Counted from the first letter of the stretch, positions 10,520 through 18,950 are shown. The stretch is DNA of 20,620 bases from Larix sibirica (GCA_004151065.3 NWUY0300071912.1:1-20620), one strand, 5' to 3'. The notes: generated from the sequence alone by a model not told the origin. A program made the numbers and translations.

Positions 10520-10719
10520 GACAATTCCAGATAAATATGAACTAGGAGAATCCTTTGGACTTAATATCAATTTTGTAATATAGTATTATCATTACACTTT
10601 AATGAAACTTATATATTTTTCATTTGTCTTTTTACTTTATATTAAGTTTTGTTTATCTATATAACCGATTTTTTATAATCTTCACATTTTCTATACTTTT
10701 AAAATGAAATAAGTTAATT

Positions 10720-10845
10720 TTATGTATAAAAGCACATGGGTGTGCAGGGAAGCACCCTACATTCCAAACTATCACAACCAATGAATGCAAGGAGCATGAA
10801 AAATACAATGAATTGAAGTGAAACATGAATCTTCTTCCCCACCAC
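10720..10845 (-). pseudogene. Small secreted-peptide-like ORF, copy 2 (start codon ATG to GTG)
   Basis: 41 codons ending in TAA at 10722-10720. The position matching the copy 1 ATG is GTG here (10845-10843). The frame is otherwise open, and stays open further upstream to an ATG at 10923. Layout: a basic GKKIH head, a hydrophobic signal-like core (SLQFIVFFMLLAFIG), then a short tail with four cysteines in a C-x4-C-x4-C-x3-C pattern. This may be the first exon of a small secreted peptide gene or a complete tiny ORF. No downstream exon is visible. Function is unknown; both copies look inactive. Confidence 0.4.
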
Positions 10846-11374
10846 GATAGTTCCAGATAAAGATGAACTAGGAGAATCCTGTGGACTTAATAACAATTTT
10901 GTATTGTAATATATTATTATCATTATTACTCATATATGTTATCTTAGGAAGAGAGGAGATTGTTTTAGAGGAGAGGAGATTCTTTAGATATAATTGTTAT
11001 TATGGATATCACTAATTTTCTTACACGTAGATTGACTTTTAAAACCATATCGAATTTTATAACATTCTAAAGTATTATCTCAGTGTTATTTGGATATTTT
11101 TAATTTGTTGTTTTCAATCACCCATGTTACCCTATCTAGAAGTGTAAATTAAAATATATGAGACAACTCCCACAAGTAATCAAAAAGGTCCAAAGGTGCA
11201 TTTTACGTTAACATTTATTGGTAGGTTAAGATACTCCAAATCGAGAGGATGCTTCTTCTTTTATATATAATAATCGAAGAGAATAATTTTTTTTATTGTT
11301 ATATTTACTTTTTATAATACAATTTGTCGAAGATATTATTGTCGTGTGAAAGATCTTCACATTTTAAAATATTC

Positions 11375-11446
11375 ACTTTATTTCAACGACAAAGAGGTAC
11401 GTTGTATTTTACTTTATTTCAAATATAAAGAGGTACGTTGTAATTA
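11375..11446. repeat. 36-bp two-copy tandem duplication
   Basis: ACTTTATTTCAA followed by AAAGAGGTACGTTGTA occurs at 11375-11410 and again at 11411-11446. A few central bases differ (CGAC versus ATAT). Lies in otherwise featureless AT-rich DNA between the 337-bp duplication and the SINE unit. Confidence 0.85.
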
Positions 11447-11576
11447 TTTTTTATTATAGTGGGTATTTAGTTTTGAAAGTGGTTATTTTTTCATATTTTT
11501 TAATATTTTTGTAATTTTTTTCTCAAAAAGTTGTTTTTTTATTCTCCAAGTAAGGTAACAAAAATACATGCCAGGG

Positions 11577-11708
11577 GCCGCTGTTATGGTCGGGTGGTTG
11601 GGGCGGTCGGCTGTGGCCGTCCCCACCCAGGATCGACCTCGAGACCTCGTCCGATTTGGCGTTCTCGCCTACCATTGAGCGCCGGTTTAACTACATGTGA
11701 AAAAAAAA
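11577..11708 (-). repeat. tRNA-derived SINE, copy 1
   Basis: GC-rich block in an AT-rich setting, about 90% identical to 12014-12147 by eye. Minus-strand A-box-like GGCGCTCAATGGTAGGCG (11683-11666) and B-box-like GAGGTCGATCCTGGG (11640-11626) are spaced as in a tRNA. Both copies share a T-run, CACATG and GTTAAAC ahead of the A box. Copy 1 ends in CCCTGG at the outer target-site duplication and lacks the further ~60 bp of GC-rich body present in copy 2. Confidence 0.7.
11626..11683 (-). promoter_or_regulatory. Polymerase III A/B-box promoter of SINE copy 1
   Basis: The A box at 11683-11666 contains GCTCAATGGTAGGCG, very close to the D-arm of plant tRNAs. The B box at 11640-11626 contains GGTCGATCC, one base short of the consensus GGTTCGANYCC. 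Spacing start to start is about 43 bases, typical of a class I tRNA. Confidence 0.55.
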
Positions 11709-11787
11709 CTATTTCAAACTTTAGAATCTTTTGCATTATCTTTTAGTTTTTACATGGTAATTGTAACACAGTTCACTATCATTTACA

Positions 11788-11863
11788 AATTTGAAATTTT
11801 ATATGGTAATAAGTTAATAAATAATAATTTGAAATTTTATATGGTAATAAGTTAATAAATAAT
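11788..11863. repeat. Perfect 38-bp two-copy tandem duplication
   Basis: The unit beginning AATTTGAAATTTTATATGG occupies 11788-11825 and 11826-11863 without a mismatch. The identity suggests a recent event or an array whose copy number the assembly may have compressed. It lies in the AT-rich centre of the composite SINE unit. Confidence 0.95.
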
Positions 11864-11944
11864 AGATGTACATTCTATAATGATGAATTTAGTTTTTATT
11901 TTTACTTTTACATGGTAATAGTTATTGTTGGGATTTATCATTTT

Positions 11945-12147
11945 TATATGTTCCTTGGTTTCCCGAAATCTCCCTTCACACTCCCGCGCCCGTTCCCCAT
12001 CCCTGAAACTCTNGCCGCCGTTATGGCCGGGTGGCTGGGGCGGTCGGCTGTGGCCGTCCCCACCCAGGATCGACTCCAAGACCCCGTCCGATTCGACATT
12101 CTCGCCTACCATTGAGCGCCCGTTTAACTATCATGTGAAAAAAAAAA
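11945..12147 (-). repeat. tRNA-derived SINE, copy 2 (longer copy)
   Basis: Shares 12014-12147 with copy 1 and continues on the minus strand through a further GC-rich body (GTTTCAGGGATGGGG and onward to about 11945) before entering AT-rich sequence. A-box-like sequence is at 12120-12103 and B-box-like GAGTCGATCCTGGG at 12076-12063. The A10 run on the plus strand at 12138-12147 abuts the outer target-site duplication. An undetermined base at 12013 sits exactly where similarity to copy 1 stops. Confidence 0.65.
12063..12120 (-). promoter_or_regulatory. Polymerase III A/B-box promoter of SINE copy 2
   Basis: The A box at 12120-12103 is identical to that of copy 1. The B box at 12076-12063 has GAGTCGATCC, with one core change from copy 1. 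Start-to-start spacing is 44 bases, as in a standard tRNA gene. Activity is unknown. Confidence 0.55.
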
Positions 12148-15100
12148 CAAAAATACATGTCGTAGGTGCTATAAGCATTGATATTGACATTTCTCCACGT
12201 CTTTGTCATATTTTTTCATATTCATGTATATATGATCATAATTAGTTCTCGTTCATCTTCCTTCTCTCTATGTAGTTCAACTATTCATTACATTGAAGTG
12301 ATATATAATGCATAATGGTCTTCAATCATTTGTCGTAATATATTTTCTTGTACCTCACCATCCTTGCAAATTGAAAAATAGACAGAACCTTGAGGAATGG
12401 TCATACCTTCTTTCGAGAGTGAATCTACCCCTTCATTTAGTTCTCGGAAAATATGACAGATTATGAATGTGTTGAAAGCACCAGCCAGTTATTTCAAATG
12501 AAAAGGAATATTCTGGAGTGAAATGTTCCTCTAGTTTTTTATGCCTATCATCTAGTTAACAACCAAGTCTGAGTCCCCATATGTTTGTAGCTCTCGGATT
12601 CCTTCATCATAAGCCCGTTTTAGTAGTGTCCTCAATGCTCGTAGTTTGGTTACGTTATTTGTACCTTCACCATTGTTTGTTGTGAATGATATATGATGAT
12701 TTTTAGATATAAATAGGATTCCACCTAATCCACAAATCTGCTCAAGCCCTTGGTAAGCCCTATCAAAGAAGCTCCAACTATGTCCTTTGTCAATAGGTAA
12801 TTTTCCAACCGCCCATGGAATTGTATTTTTGGAGCTTTCCCCAAAATATTTCATTAAAGCCAAAATATGTATAGAAGTTTGGAAAGTTTGCGTCTTTGCT
12901 CCTTCAAAACAATTTGAGTTATGTGCAATCCATATCCTCCACATTGCTAGGAAAGGCACACATCTATTCCATTTTAGATAATCTCTTTCAAACCACCGGA
13001 GGCATTCCACCATAGTATTTCTATTCCATACATTCCTGATCTGCATCCTGCTACCCACATCCTGCCAAATTTGTTGTGTGAATTCACAATGGATAAATAA
13101 ATGTTCTATAGTTTCTTATGCTTTTCTACATAAAAAATAATAATTGGGCCCTTGGAAGTTTCTCTTCAAAAAATATTCCCATGTTATAACTTTTCCTGTA
13201 AGGATAAGCCACATGAATATTCGGATTTTGAGCAGTGCATTCACCTTCCATAAGACTGACCACCACCACTGGGGCATTACAATTTCATTTGGACAAGTAT
13301 ATGGGTATCCCAATCATACAATGTAACTCTCCCCAGTTCCATTTCCATCCCATACCAAATTATTCGGCTCCTCCTCGACTCTGATGTGGGATTTTCTCAC
13401 CTATGATCTCCATTGATCCCAATTATCAATTAAATTTAAAGAAATTGCTATCTTCCATCCATGTTGCAGTATCACTGTATTCTCATGATATACTACTCGG
13501 TTCATAAAGTGTAGTCCTCCATCACCCAAGTGCTTGATGAACTAAGGAGAAAGAAAAATTGAAGGTCCACATCCCATGACTGCATCAAGTCCAATCCTCA
13601 CCTTTGATCCATCTCCAATCTTCCAAGCAAGCATAGTGCCTACTAATGGAAATGCTTGGATGATTGATTTCCAATGAATTGAGCTCCCTTATGAGACTTT
13701 ACTAGATTGCGGATCCAATCCACAATCCCTTTAGTAGCCAAGTACTTTCTGATTAGAATGGGCTACCAGAGGCCAACCTTCATGATAAAATTCCACACTG
13801 ATTTTGTTTCTAGAACTCGACCAAATGATTGAATGTCCTTCAATCCCCACCCCCATGTCATTTTGGCTTTGCGATTGAGCACCAACCAGTTGAGTGGATT
13901 TCGTTTTTAGACTTACCCCTCCATAAGAAGTTGAAACAAATCCTTAGTATTTTTTCCAATACTCCTTTCGAGATGTGGGTTAGGGAATGCCAATACACAT
14001 GTATGGCTTCCAGAACCGCCTTAACTCGTGTGATCTTGCCATTGTGGGTAAGCCGATGGTTACACCACAAATTGATTTGTGTTTCAATCTTTCCTATCAG
14101 TCATCCCCAGTCCTACCTTCTATAGTTGTTTGGATTTAAAAAAAACCCCAGATATTTGAAGCTTTCCTCTAATGTTGTCTATTCAAAGTGGAGTGTTTCA
14201 TTAAATAGATGTGGCATTCCTTCGTCGAATTCATTATAGTAACATGCATATTTATCTAAGTTTATGACCATGCTCTTTGATTTACATAATAGTTGCAAAA
14301 TTTCTATCATTGCATGCCCTCTAATATTGTGCCAATTAAGAAAAGTAGAACATCATCAACAAAAAGTATATGTGTTACACTTACCTTCCCTCCAAACGAG
14401 AGGCCATGACTTCTTCCTGACTACCTTGCTGTTGAAAGTATTTTGCTTAATCCTTCCATCACAAGTAGGAACATATACAGTGATAAGGGGTATCCCTGTC
14501 TCAAACCTCATGAGGGAATGAAAAATTAAGATGTCGAGCCATTGATTAATAGTGCATATGAAATCAATGTGATGCATCCCATTATCCAATTCACCAAGTA
14601 TAGCGAGAAATCGACATGAATCAACAAAATCTGAATATACATCCAACAAATATGATCATACACTTTTGATAGATCTATTTTTACAACCATTACCTCCATG
14701 TGTTTCACTTTGATAGTAAGTATACGTTCATGTGTAGCCCCCACTGCATCGTGTATTTTCCTTCCTTCCAAAAAACCTAGTTGTTCTGGAGAAATAAAGG
14801 TGGAGAGCGATGGATTTATTCTAATGGCTACAAACTTGGCAATGATCTTATACACCACGTTACTTAGAGAGATGGGGCGGAATTCCCCTAAGTGAGTTGG
14901 TCTATCCACCTTCAGAATTAATGTGAGGAATTTTGAATTGAAACTAGGAAGTATTCTCCCTATTGTTCGAGCCTCCTCAATTACTCTCAATAGATTAGCC
15001 CCCAAGAGAAAAAAAAATTAGAAAAAACTCCATCGTCTATCCGTTTGTCCTATAACTCTTTTCATTTTGGAACTTGGCCATGATTTTTTGGAGTTCATCC

Positions 15101-16190
15101 ATTGTAACAAGTGCAGAGAGACACTCATTGTCTTCTAGTGTCACCCATTGCGAGAAATAAGAACATGTCTTAACAATGTTAGCATTCTCTAATTCTTTGT
15201 ATATGTCATAGAATCGTTGAATGCACAGGGCAGCTAGGAAAACCATGGACTGACCCACCTTTAGAGCCAATCAACTCCCATATAGTAATTTTTCTTTTAA
15301 TTTGGTTAGAAAGTTGTAAAATAGGTGGTATTTTCGTCTCCTAGGGCTAGCCAAATTGCTCAAATTTGGCTAGCCCAAGCTATGAACAACTTCTTGATTG
15401 CTTTGAGTGAGTTTGCAAACTAGCGACTCGATGGAAGTTTAGAGTTAGTATCAAAAGCCACCCACCCATCTTTTATCGGTGAAATAAAATATTCTTCTCC
15501 CAACCAATTTGGATTAAACTTGTAGGGTGCTAATGGTTTTTTCTCTTTGATATCTAATTGTAGGTAAATTGGTGAATGATCAGACCCACCCCTGACATCA
15601 ATCCAAGACCTATTTCTTTTGATTCGTCTTATCAGTGAGCTAATCATTAAAAACCTGTCTAGGTTCTTTGAGATAGTCATTACTCCTACCATTTTATTGT
15701 GCCAAGCAGGTTTGAGATCTACGGGGCTCAACATCAACCAGGTCTAAGATGTCCAGTTGATGTAGGAAATACTCAAGCATAGTATCCACCCTAGTGCTTT
15801 GCCCCCACACTTCATTCCTAGTCAAGGTGAAATTTAAATGAGCTCCTATTATCAAGTTCTGATCTTGAAGAATTTGTAGTCCAAATAACATATCCCAAAA
15901 AACTTGTTTATGTAGGTAGGGACCATATACATTTAGGATGGTGACTTCATGATTTAAATCCTCACACCTGAAGGTTGTACCAAGTCCCGAAGACACTAAA
16001 AAATTGTTAGTGAGTGCAATGCCGTTCCTCCACCCCATAATTATTCCACCCGACAACCCAAAAGCATCCGTCTAAGTAAATTCCCACCACTTGAATAACT
16101 TCCTAATACTTTCTAATATAAGATACACACTGCACATTGTTTCTTGAACTAGCAGAATATCAGGTAATTCCTTATCAACTAATCTAAATA

Positions 16191-16228
16191 ACACCAATTT
16201 TTTAAGTGGACACCAATTTTTTAAGTGG
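16191..16228. repeat. Perfect 19-bp tandem duplication inside LINE-B endonuclease
   Basis: ACACCAATTTTTTAAGTGG occurs at 16191-16209 and 16210-16228. On the minus strand it repeats the NPLKKLV segment that follows the N-terminal LNIRG motif of ORF2. Nineteen bases break the reading frame, so it arose after the element died or killed it. Confidence 0.95.
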
Positions 16229-16263
16229 ATTGGCCAGCCCTCGAATATTCAGAGAAAGTATTT

Positions 16264-16267
16264 TCAG
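16264..16267 (-). promoter_or_regulatory. ORF1/ORF2 junction of LINE-B: CTGA in place of ATGA
   Basis: On the minus strand ORF1 ends in TGA (16266-16264), and the ORF2 frame enters through the overlapping CTG (16267-16265) followed by KILSLNIRG. LINE-A has ATGA at the same place, so an ancestral ATGA with one A-to-C change is the likely history. Confidence 0.55.
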
Positions 16268-17090
16268 TTTAGAACCCTGGATCTGGGTTGATCTTTAAGT
16301 TCCCTATGAATCGTAAGTTGCTTTCCTTGAATAATTTTTGACATTGCTTTTGATTGAGCATGCCAGAGTAGAGATTTTCTCCCCTAGGTAGATGATAACC
16401 CTTCCTCCTTATAAATTGGGCCAAGGCCTATTGAGGTTCGTTCCCCACCCAATACAAAGAATCCCTTAGATCGCATAACATAAGGGTTTTTTTCTCTCAA
16501 CGGAGCCGATTCCAAGTTGGATTCCAAAGATATTGCATCACCACCAGTCTCGAGGCCTCAAATGAGCCTTTTATGTCCAATAAGTGAGTGGTTATCACAA
16601 GGTATCCCAACCCTCAATTCTTGATTTTTCCTAAAGGTAGATGTTTGATTTGTGGATATACGAGAAGTAGGAGTAGTCCTATCAGAGCATTTCTCGGATA
16701 CTACCAACTCCTTAAAATTAGAATTAGAGGGGCATGGTTTATAGGACTTACCAATATATATTCCAGCATCCTTTGCTTTGATAGAAAGTGGCGCATACCC
16801 TTCACCTTCCTCCGTCTTATTCTCAGAGTCATTAGTAGGACAAAAATCCTCAGGTAATTATCCAGTTAGTTCTCAAGTTTCATGCACTAAACTCTCCAAA
16901 TTCTTATGAACATGAGCATATACTTTCTTCTCTTCCATAAGATTACCAATCCCAAAGTTTTTTTTGCTCCACTCCCCTCCTGACCTTTTCTTTCATTTTC
17001 TTTGTGAGCATCAGTCCTAGCTTCATCTACCCTAGTTGAGTTGTATGAGGGAGAATAAATTATCACAATAGCCATACTCCCACAAGTCAT
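16264..17090 (-). pseudogene. LINE-B ORF1, C-terminal fragment
   Basis: Minus-strand coding-like sequence immediately upstream of ORF2, in the place and with the low-complexity character of a plant LINE ORF1 tail. It is hydrophilic, Ser/Thr/Glu/Lys-rich, and broken by several stops and by a frameshift at the A7 run around 16960. It ends LTIHRELKDQPRSRVLN then TGA at 16266-16264. No DUF4283 or zinc knuckle was found above it, so only the tail survives. Assignment rests mainly on position. Confidence 0.6.
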
Positions 17091-17100
17091 TCCTACCTCA

Positions 17101-18009
17101 TTCTGCTAGGTGTGAATAGTGTGTGGAGGTGAGACCGATCCTTTTAGAAAAGGTGCTGTGATTGTTTTGAAATTCTTCAATCTTATAAATAAATAAAAAC
17201 ATTGTTTGTTGGGTTGGTGAAAAAAAATGTTTCTATTACTTCCATTAATATTCAAGTATCTCTAACAACATATTTTTTGGTTTATTTATATTTATGTTTA
17301 TATTTTTGCTTGCAATTATAGTTAAGACTAAGTGCAAGCCTACGATGATTTTGATCAAATGATACACTCAATCATGGCAACTTACAAAAGGGTAGTAGTT
17401 AAACATGTTATTATGAGCAACACTCAATCAAAAGCCTAGGAGATAAATAACACTATCCTACATAAACATTGAACCAAAATGTTATTAATCAAAGCTATTT
17501 TTTAAATTAACAAAGCTTTTAACATTTGGGATGTATAATTACGAGGTAAGGAGCAGATATGCTCTTCAAGTTTTTAAGAACCTAAAGTCAACATGGTCTC
17601 ATTTTTAGAGAATTCATTTATTACTTGTCCCTTTAAATTGCTTAGCAAATGTGATTTGTGAGTGGCTTTAGTCGACCGGTTACTAACCTTGATATTTGAA
17701 AGCTTCTGTTTCTTATGATTTCTAAGACAATATTGTTTTTTAACTTGGGCTTGGAAGTTCCTTTTATCTTTTTTTTTCACTGAAAAAAGTATTGTAGTTG
17801 ATATTAATTGTAAATCAAACGGTTCATGATTGACTTCCATGGTCATAGTTACAGCTAGCATCCAAACCAAATTGACTTAACTATATTAAAAAACAATCAC
17901 ACTCCTTCTAATGCTATTACATGGCAATGTCACAACAAAAAACCAACAAGTTGACCTCAAGAGTGCATAGGCATGTCAAGAGTCTCGTTGGACAAAAAGA
18001 AAGGGATGG
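17101..18009. other. AT-rich spacer
   Basis: Contains the presumed 5' truncation edge of LINE-B near 17100-17170 and then AT-rich sequence. A 98-codon minus-strand ORF at 17574-17870 is Lys-rich with no recognisable domain. The 17930-18009 part may be 3' UTR of the adjacent LINE fragment. No RNA gene was seen. Confidence 0.5.
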
Positions 18010-18190
18010 AGCACGATTCACCACATCACCATTGAGTCTCTCCTCAAATTGAATAACACCCTCCCAAGAGTCAAGGCCAACTTAGATAATTTATCAACCA
18101 CCTCATTTTGTTCCCAGTAAATATGTTGGTAATGAGATAAGTGTGATTTATGAAGTATCAAAAAAGTTATGTCAACTTCAAAGTTAAACT
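18010..18190 (-). pseudogene. LINE-C remnant: C-terminal end of a LINE RNase H domain
   Basis: On the minus strand the sequence reads about 60 codons ending in HYQHIYWEQNEVVDKLSKLA and then LTLGRVLFNLRRDS before a TGA. This is the C-terminal signature of the RNase H domain of plant LINEs. It matches HIFRELNEGVDSLSKEG in LINE-B and the HNQRVNDPSKRAL segment in LINE-A. The Asp of VVDKLSK is the final acidic position of the RNase H set. No reverse transcriptase was found further up, so this is a severely truncated or deleted third element in the same orientation as LINE-B. Confidence 0.75.
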
Positions 18191-18875
18191 TCACGGTGAT
18201 GTGATAATATTTTTTCTTACTTCAATTTTGGTTCCTTTATGTTTATTTATTTATTTTTGTGATTCTTTTTAAATAATAATATTATTTTTATTTCTCTATC
18301 TAAATTTATATCTACAAAAAATGTTCTCTCAATTTTTAAAACAAAGTTATATTTGTTATTTGTTAATGCTTAATTACTTGTTATAAATGTCAATAAGTAT
18401 ATTTATCTTTAAATAAAGTTTAATTAACATAGTCTCATCTTAACTTTAAATTTATTAAGAAGACATTGGCTTATTTCATTTTGGTAATTAGTGATGACAA
18501 AATGGAAGACCTAACTTCATAACATTTTGATTTATCAAGCATGAAGAGATATAGAAAAATAAAAGTATGACCTTTTCAATAACTTAATAAGCATAAGGAG
18601 AAATGAATCCATGCATGTCTCTTTGGAAAAATATTTATGCAGGTGGAAATGCCACAAGATATAAAAACACAAACTTATAGAATTTTAATCCCAATATGTC
18701 TGAAAAGATTAGTCAATTTTTTCACATTTCATGGTAAGTGTAAAATTTGGACTTGTTCTCCTAAACATCATTCCACGAATATTATGTGCTTTTTATTTTT
18801 AAACCCCAACTAACTTTGATGTTTATTTTGATACATGCTTAAGTTTCAAGTACCTTGTATTGAGAGAATCAAAGA
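18191..18875. other. AT-rich spacer, possible body of the adjacent SINE at its right end
   Basis: No coding or RNA signal recognised. If the tRNA-like head at 18876-18950 belongs to a SINE, the body would run leftward from it into roughly 18700-18875, but I could not fix an end or a target-site duplication. Confidence 0.4.
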
Positions 18876-18950
18876 GAGTTGAACCCATGGACTCCCCTAC
18901 ACCAAGGGAGACATCTTAAGTCTAGTTCATGTCCACTTGAGCTAACCCTC
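18876..18950 (-). repeat. tRNA-derived SINE head with long variable-arm-like spacing
   Basis: The minus strand has an A box TTAGCTCAAGTGG (18945-18933) and a B box GGGTTCAACTC (18886-18876), both matching polymerase III consensus well. The A-to-B spacing of about 59 bases exceeds a class I tRNA and fits a class II (Leu/Ser-like) tRNA with a long variable arm. CTCCC and GGGGAG in the middle could form that arm. The acceptor stem is not closed, so it is not an intact tRNA gene. A SINE derived from such a tRNA is the best reading. Confidence 0.55.

Larger units (their letters stand above)
10258..10930. repeat. 337-bp direct tandem duplication (two copies)
   Basis: 10258-10594 and 10595-10930 align end to end with scattered substitutions and small indels. 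Both open with CACTTTAATGAAACTTATAT and share the blocks GGGTGTGCAGGGAAGCACC and CCAAACTATCACAACCAATG. The copies have diverged enough that the duplication is not recent. Each contains one copy of the same short minus-strand ORF, described separately. Confidence 0.9.
11557..12159 (-). mobile_element. Composite SINE unit enclosed by one 14-bp target-site duplication
   Basis: AACAAAAATACATG occurs at 11557-11570 immediately before the first SINE copy and at 12146-12159 immediately after the A-run of the second. Neither inner edge (after copy 1's A-run, or before copy 2) carries it. The simplest reading is that the whole ~575-bp block, with two SINE-related copies and an AT-rich centre, was inserted in one event. 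The strand is given by the tRNA-like A and B boxes, which read on the minus strand. A single ambiguous base lies at 12013. The insertion lies about 130 bp beyond the end of LINE-B ORF2, probably within the LINE-B 3' UTR. Confidence 0.65.
12288..16267 (-). pseudogene. LINE-B ORF2: endonuclease / reverse transcriptase / zf-RVT / RNase H, multiply disrupted
   Basis: Opens with KILSLNIRGLA (16264 downward). Endonuclease to about 15530: LLVQETM, GGIIMGW, then GAHLNFT where GDxN is expected (His codon at 15838-15840), and SDHSPIYLQL. Reverse transcriptase about 15290-14100: FRPISL, EQLGFLEGRKIHDA, motif A KIDLSKVYD, motif B GLRQGYPLSL in a shifted frame, catalytic FVDD at 14363-14352. zf-RVT about 13320-13070: the first Cys of C-x2-C is Tyr (13139-13137), and a stop precedes ETIEHLFIHC. 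RNase H about 12800-12330: FFDRAYQG, then TKL where AEL is expected (Lys codon 12647-12645), YGDSDLVV, and HIFRELNEGVDSLSKEG. Ends in TAA at 12290-12288. Many stops and frameshifts, including a 19-bp duplication near the N-terminus. Confidence 0.85.
12160..17100 (-). mobile_element. LINE-B: 5'-truncated, decayed plant L1-clade retrotransposon
   Basis: Minus-strand order from high to low coordinate: 3' part of ORF1, ORF2 endonuclease, reverse transcriptase, zf-RVT, RNase H, terminal TAA at 12290-12288. It has the same architecture as LINE-A but clearly diverged protein sequence, so a different family of the same clade. The DUF4283 and knuckle part of ORF1 is not recognisable, which points to 5' truncation near 17100-17170. 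The 3' UTR probably continues across the composite SINE insertion to the T-rich plus-strand sequence around 11505-11540; that extension is inferred. The two LINEs converge tail to tail. Confidence 0.85.

Noticed and set aside
11577-12147. Two short LTRs of a TRIM-type element
   Set aside because: The flanking duplication is 14 bp rather than 4-6 bp, no TG...CA ends, primer-binding site or polypurine tract were seen, and the repeats carry tRNA-like A and B boxes.
13829-14125. 98-codon plus-strand ORF within LINE-B
   Set aside because: Antisense shadow of the LINE-B ORF2 region between reverse transcriptase and zf-RVT, which has the recognisable protein on the minus strand.
17574-17870. 98-codon minus-strand ORF
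   Set aside because: Lys-rich, AT-driven composition, no domain, no neighbouring exon or promoter signal.
18876-18950. Functional tRNA gene
   Set aside because: The acceptor stem cannot be closed and the anticodon arm is not evident; only the promoter boxes are conserved.
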